Shown piece after piece: positions 22,316 to 26,056 of a DNA stretch of 26,056 bases. The notes under the pieces were generated by a model, which was not told the DNA's origin, did no database searches, and was given only the letters and a program-made list of their open reading frames with translations. How positions within the stretch are numbered: the first letter of the stretch is position 1; each line of letters opens with the position of its first letter. Origin of the DNA: Candidatus Helarchaeota archaeon (GTDB lineage: Archaea; Asgardarchaeota; Lokiarchaeia; Helarchaeales; HEL-GB-A); NCBI GenBank assembly GCA_013375405.1, contig JABXJU010000036.1, forward strand, positions 1-26,056, written 5' to 3'. A program made the translations under genes and the position numbers.

Positions 22316-24700
22316 ATGTATGGTGGATTTCCTGATAGGATTGGGGTATTTATCTGCAAATGTGGAAAAAATATCGCAGAAGTAATCGATTTAGATGCAG
22401 TAATTAAAGAAGTAGGAGAATGGGATAACGTTATTACGGTTAAATCTAATACTTTTATGTGTTCACTTCCTGGACAAAATTTACTCAAGAAAATGATATT
22501 AGAACATTCCTTAAATAAAATTGTGATTGCGGCTTGTAGCCTTCGTGTTCATAAAAAGATGTTTGAGACTGTTTTAGAAGACGCCCGTTTAAATCCATAT
22601 CTTATGGAAATTGCCAATATTCGGGAACAGTGTTCTTGGGTGAATGCTGAAAATCCTGAAAAAGCGACCCGTAAAGTAATTTCGCTCATAAGAGGTGCGG
22701 TTAAAAAAACAGAAAAACTCTATCCATTAGAAAATATTCGACAAGCTGTAAAAAAGCAAGTATTAGTAGTTGGAGGAGGAATAGCTGGAATATCTGCCGC
22801 TTTATCCTTAGCTAAAACTGGATATAGTATTTATTTAACCGAAAAAGACTATAGCATAGGGGGAAACATGGTAAAACTCGTGAAAACATATCCCGAAGAA
22901 GAATGTGCCATGTGTACAATCAGCCCACTCATGTCAGAAGTAGGTCAGAATCCAAATATAACATTATTAACTGGCACTATACCTACGAGCATTAATGGCT
23001 CAATTGGGAATTTTAAAGTTATTTTAAAACAAAAACCTCGTTTTATAGATATTAATAAATGTCTATTTTGTGGAAAATGTGCTGAAGTATGCCCAGCTGA
23101 GGTTCTGGATGAATGGAATCTCAATTTAGGAACTCGAAAAGCAATATATCGGAGTTTTCCCGAAGCAGTTCCTAATGCATTTGTGGTTAATCCGGATCAC
23201 TGCTTATATTTAAAATCCCACTTAAAGAATCTGAATAACGACACCTCAATTTGTCAAAAATGTGTAGAAATTTGTCCTTCACATGCAATAAATTTTGATG
23301 AAAAGCCTCAAACCTATGAGATAGAAGTCGGTTCTATCATTGTTGCAACAGGACACAAAGATTATGATCCTACTCAGAAGCCTTACCTAGGATATAAGCG
23401 ATTCCCCGATATTTTAACAATTATGCAACTTGCCCGCCTGTTGGATATTAATGGTCCAACCACAGGGAAATTAAAAAGGCCTTCAGATGGAAAGAGACCA
23501 AAATCCGTAGTATTTCTACAGTGTATCGGCTCGCGCGACGAGAAACCTTCGGGACATCAATATTGTTCACAAGTATGTTGCATGTCTGCAATCAAATATG
23601 CAAGCATGATTAAAAAATTCGACCCTACCATTGAAATAACAATCTGTTATACTGATATTCGTGCGGTCGGATTTTATGAAGAATACTACAAGTATGTACA
23701 AAATCAAAATGTTCATTTTATACGCGGAAAGGTTTCAGACGTCTCATCTGATCCTGATACGGGAAGTTTAATTCTACGAATGGAAGATACACTTACCGGC
23801 GAATTGATTAGGATGGAGACCCAGATCTTAGTGCTCTCTACTGCATTAGAACCTTCAATAGGTACCATCAAAGTCGCGAATACGTTTGGACTTTTAATAA
23901 CAGATGATGGGTTTATTAAGCAAGATCATTTAAAACTTCGGCCTGTCAACACAAATATTAGCGGTATATTTGCCTGTGGAACTGCACTCGGTCCAAAAGA
24001 TATTACTGATTCGGTCCTCCAAGCAAATTCAGTTACTGCAAAGGTGGAAGAAATTTTAAAACAAGGAATTATTGAAATCAGCCCGGATATCGCGGTTATT
24101 AACCCTAATAAATGTAATAATTGTGGGATTTGCTTTGAAGTCTGCCCATATAAAGCTATTGAAAGGATAAACGAACGTATTTTAATCAATTCCTTAGCGT
24201 GCGTCGGTTGTGGTGTATGTGTGCCTGAATGTCCTCAAAATGCACTGGACTTAAATCATTTAACTCAAGAGCAACTGAAACTCCTCATTGAAGGCATTCT
24301 GCAGGATGTAAAAGAGGAAGATCGTCCCATAATTCTTGCGTTTTTAGAGAGTAAGATTGCCTATGCTGCAGCAGATGAAGCTGGCATTAAAAAATTACAA
24401 TATCCTACAAATATCCGCATCATTCAAGTGCCATCTACTGCGATGATCCCTTACCACATAATCAAATTCGCTTTCGATAAAGGAGCCGATGGGATTTTCT
24501 TAGGTGAAGGGCCAAAGGAAGGGCCTGTGGGGAAAGCCGCACCCATCGTTGAAAAACGGACTGATGAATTTGAAAAAAGATTAGAGGCCGATGGCATCGA
24601 TTCCTCTCGGTTATATGCAACAAAAATTTACATTACAGAAGGTCAAAAATTGACAGAACTTTTTAAAACATTTACTCAGATCTTAGAGGAAGAGGCCTGA
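22316..24700 (+). CDS. hdrA: HdrA with fused, cysteine-free MvhD-like domain (HdrA2-like)
   Basis: A 794-residue flavin-based electron-bifurcating subunit. Regions: N-terminal domain with CKCG (14-17); FAD-binding GGGIAG (153-158) and GGNM (182-185); CAMC (197-200); an inserted ferredoxin with CLFCGKCAEVCP (249-260) and CQKCVEICP (313-321); HdrA-type cysteines C403, C417, C421, C422; a C-terminal ferredoxin with CNNCGICFEVCP (600-611) and CVGCGVCVPECP (629-640). Residues about 666-794 align by eye with MvhD (ADEAGIKKLQYPTNIRIIQVP and the GADGIFLGEGP segment), but every MvhD cluster cysteine is replaced. Fusion of HdrA with MvhD recalls HdrA2 of Methanosarcina acetivorans, a ferredoxin/F420H2 enzyme. 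AGGTTAG lies 5 bases before the ATG. Confidence 0.93.
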   Translation: MYGGFPDRIGVFICKCGKNIAEVIDLDAVIKEVGEWDNVITVKSNTFMCSLPGQNLLKKMILEHSLNKIVIAACSLRVHKKMFETVLEDARLNPYLMEIANIREQCSWVNAENPEKATRKVISLIRGAVKKTEKLYPLENIRQAVKKQVLVVGGGIAGISAALSLAKTGYSIYLTEKDYSIGGNMVKLVKTYPEEECAMCTISPLMSEVGQNPNITLLTGTIPTSINGSIGNFKVILKQKPRFIDINKCLFCGKCAEVCPAEVLDEWNLNLGTRKAIYRSFPEAVPNAFVVNPDHCLYLKSHLKNLNNDTSICQKCVEICPSHAINFDEKPQTYEIEVGSIIVATGHKDYDPTQKPYLGYKRFPDILTIMQLARLLDINGPTTGKLKRPSDGKRPKSVVFLQCIGSRDEKPSGHQYCSQVCCMSAIKYASMIKKFDPTIEITICYTDIRAVGFYEEYYKYVQNQNVHFIRGKVSDVSSDPDTGSLILRMEDTLTGELIRMETQILVLSTALEPSIGTIKVANTFGLLITDDGFIKQDHLKLRPVNTNISGIFACGTALGPKDITDSVLQANSVTAKVEEILKQGIIEISPDIAVINPNKCNNCGICFEVCPYKAIERINERILINSLACVGCGVCVPECPQNALDLNHLTQEQLKLLIEGILQDVKEEDRPIILAFLESKIAYAAADEAGIKKLQYPTNIRIIQVPSTAMIPYHIIKFAFDKGADGIFLGEGPKEGPVGKAAPIVEKRTDEFEKRLEADGIDSSRLYATKIYITEGQKLTELFKTFTQILEEEA

Positions 24701-24704
24701 TAGA

Positions 24705-25982
24705 ATGGTAAAGAACAGAACGTTGGAGGAAATTAATCAAAAACTTACGAAAGGCACCGCAATAGTTATGACAGCTGAAGAGCTTTGCAATTTAATCCGG
24801 GAAAATCAAAAAATTTCCATTGATGATATTGATGTTGTTACTACTGCCACCAAAGGATTAATGAGTGGGACTATTGCTATTCTATCTTTTAGAGTATCAG
24901 AAGCAGCAGTTTTTAAAAAAGCCAAAGAACTGTATTTAAACGATGTACCATGCTACGTAGGACCTTGTCCTAATGAATTTCTTGGAGTTATTGATTCAAT
25001 TGTTTATGGAGTAGCCCACAGCATTTCAAGACCCGAAAAATATGGCGGCGGGCATCTTTTCCGTGATTTAATTGAGAATAAAGAAATTAATGTTAAAGTA
25101 AAAACTGTAGAAGGCGATATAATCGAAACAACAACCAAATTAAATGATATTCCTTTTGCAAAAATGGTTGGAATTCGCAATGCATTCAAGAACTATCTCG
25201 CTTTCGTGAATCCTCATTCAGAAGATTTGAATACTATCTTTTCTGCTGTGCCTTTTAAAGGTAATTTAGCTGAAGCAACAGTTTGTGGTTGTGGTGAATT
25301 AAATCCCATTCAAAAGGACCCGGATTTAGATATAATTGGTGTTGGAACACCTATTTTAATGAACGGAGCGATTGGATATATAATTGGTGAGGGAACTCGT
25401 AGTTCAAAGGAAAAACCAAATCTTATGGCAATTGCAGAAATGCATGGGATGGACCCAGAATACTCAGGTGGATTTATCACCTCCAGTGGCCCTGAGGTAA
25501 TTAACTCTTGGGCATTGGCGATTCCTATCTTAAATGAAAAAATATTTCAAAATGTAATAAAAACTGATGAAGATATAAAACTGGTTATTACCGATGTAAA
25601 AGGACGGAAACCACTTGAAAAAACCACCTATGCTGCCATATGGCAGAATGTCGACCTTCAAATTTCCTATGATAAAGAAAAGTGTATTGAATGCACTGAT
25701 TGTGTAATAGAAAAAAAATGTCCCATGAGTAGTTTTTCACAGAAAGAAGGAATTAATAGGTCGCTATGCTTCAATTGTGGTACTTGCATCAATCTTTGTT
25801 CAGGTAAAGCTTTCAAAGGTAATCTCGGGACTATTACCATTTCTGCGCGAGATATTCCTATAATAACTCGGCAATCCGATCGTTTCGGAGCTCTAAAACT
25901 TGCCAATGAACTTAAAGAAAAAATATTATCGGGTGAATTTAAATTATCTTTACCGGTTTCGAAATTTGATTCAGTTCAATAA
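24705..25982 (+). CDS. comF: DUF39 (HcyBio)-ferredoxin protein, probable ComF
   Basis: A 425-residue protein with a DUF39/homocysteine-biosynthesis domain (about 1-310) followed by a two-cluster ferredoxin (about 320-370). Conserved cysteines in the catalytic domain are C83 and C88 (VPCYVGPCPNEFLG) and C194/C196 (TVCGCGELNP). Cluster ligands are C327, C330, C333, C339 (unusual wide last spacing) and C355, C358, C361, C365. DUF39 proteins either sulfurate aspartate semialdehyde to homocysteine or, in the MJ1681-type ComF, convert sulfoacetaldehyde to coenzyme M. The neighbours make and use CoM, so ComF is preferred; the homocysteine enzyme is the alternative. It starts 4 bases after the hdrA stop and ends the visible cluster. 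Confidence 0.8.
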   Translation: MVKNRTLEEINQKLTKGTAIVMTAEELCNLIRENQKISIDDIDVVTTATKGLMSGTIAILSFRVSEAAVFKKAKELYLNDVPCYVGPCPNEFLGVIDSIVYGVAHSISRPEKYGGGHLFRDLIENKEINVKVKTVEGDIIETTTKLNDIPFAKMVGIRNAFKNYLAFVNPHSEDLNTIFSAVPFKGNLAEATVCGCGELNPIQKDPDLDIIGVGTPILMNGAIGYIIGEGTRSSKEKPNLMAIAEMHGMDPEYSGGFITSSGPEVINSWALAIPILNEKIFQNVIKTDEDIKLVITDVKGRKPLEKTTYAAIWQNVDLQISYDKEKCIECTDCVIEKKCPMSSFSQKEGINRSLCFNCGTCINLCSGKAFKGNLGTITISARDIPIITRQSDRFGALKLANELKEKILSGEFKLSLPVSKFDSVQ

Positions 25983-26050
25983 TGTTTTTTGCACATGTTT
26001 GGATTCAGAGAGATCCACTAACCGAAATCCAAGAAGTCTTACCTACTTAG
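25982..26050 (+). other. Short frame coupled to the comF-like stop
   Basis: The last base of the comF-like TAA is the A of an ATG, opening 22 codons (MFFAHVWIQRDPLTEIQEVL plus two) that end in TAG at 26048-26050. TAATG coupling is common in operons, but the peptide is too short to judge and could be the broken start of a following gene. Confidence 0.15.
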
Positions 26051-26056
26051 GATTCG

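Overview
The window is archaeal chromosome. The release factor is of the archaeal/eukaryotic aRF1 type, isoleucyl-tRNA synthetase is the archaeal form, TATA-like boxes sit about 25 bases before several starts, and coenzyme M (CoM) and heterodisulfide reductase (Hdr) genes are present. The DNA is AT-rich, roughly a third G+C by eye. A giant membrane protein ends in a longin-like domain, possibly after a coat-adaptor-appendage-like module. That, with the base composition, makes an Asgard archaeon (Lokiarchaeia/Helarchaeia-like) the best guess. The placement is inference; no marker here proves it.

Layout. The left edge holds a cut-off minus-strand gene that may be a transposase (1-215). A winged-helix/zinc-ribbon protein follows, converging on prf1 (aRF1), and then comes an Mrp/NBP35-type Fe-S carrier ATPase. 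After a gene-poor 600-base stretch with a possible decayed reading frame, one gene of 5.7 kb encodes a 1915-residue protein. Its parts are a signal anchor, two beta-propeller regions, four 100-residue Ig/FnIII-like repeats, a transmembrane helix, an Ig-plus-platform region, a helical linker and a C-terminal longin-like domain.

From 9.7 to 18.1 kb the content is mixed: a two-helix membrane peptide, a metallo-beta-lactamase-fold protein overlapping moaE, an unrecognised 273-residue protein, a YdjM-like membrane hydrolase, a 56-residue highly charged protein, a DapA-family aldolase, ileS, and a minus-strand membrane protein resembling the Pycsar effector (PycTM) family.

From 18.3 kb to the right edge there is one tightly packed plus-strand cluster: cysteate synthase, fused sulfopyruvate decarboxylase ComDE, HdrC, HdrB, HdrA and a DUF39-ferredoxin protein that best fits ComF. 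Two of the five junctions overlap by 4 bases and the other gaps are at most 28 bases. Together these genes would make CoM by the phosphoserine/cysteate route (phosphoserine to cysteate, transaminated to sulfopyruvate by an enzyme not in this window, then to sulfoacetaldehyde, then CoM) and reduce the CoM-containing heterodisulfide. HdrA carries a fused MvhD-like domain in which all five usual iron-sulfur cysteine positions are replaced, which argues against hydrogenase-fed electron entry through that domain. No methyl- or alkyl-CoM reductase is present, so whether CoM serves methanogenesis, alkane oxidation or another use cannot be decided here.

Most remarkable items: (1) the giant receptor-like protein with eukaryote-trafficking-like cytoplasmic domains, (2) the CoM plus Hdr operon and its cysteine-free MvhD domain, and (3) the stand-alone PycTM-like protein.
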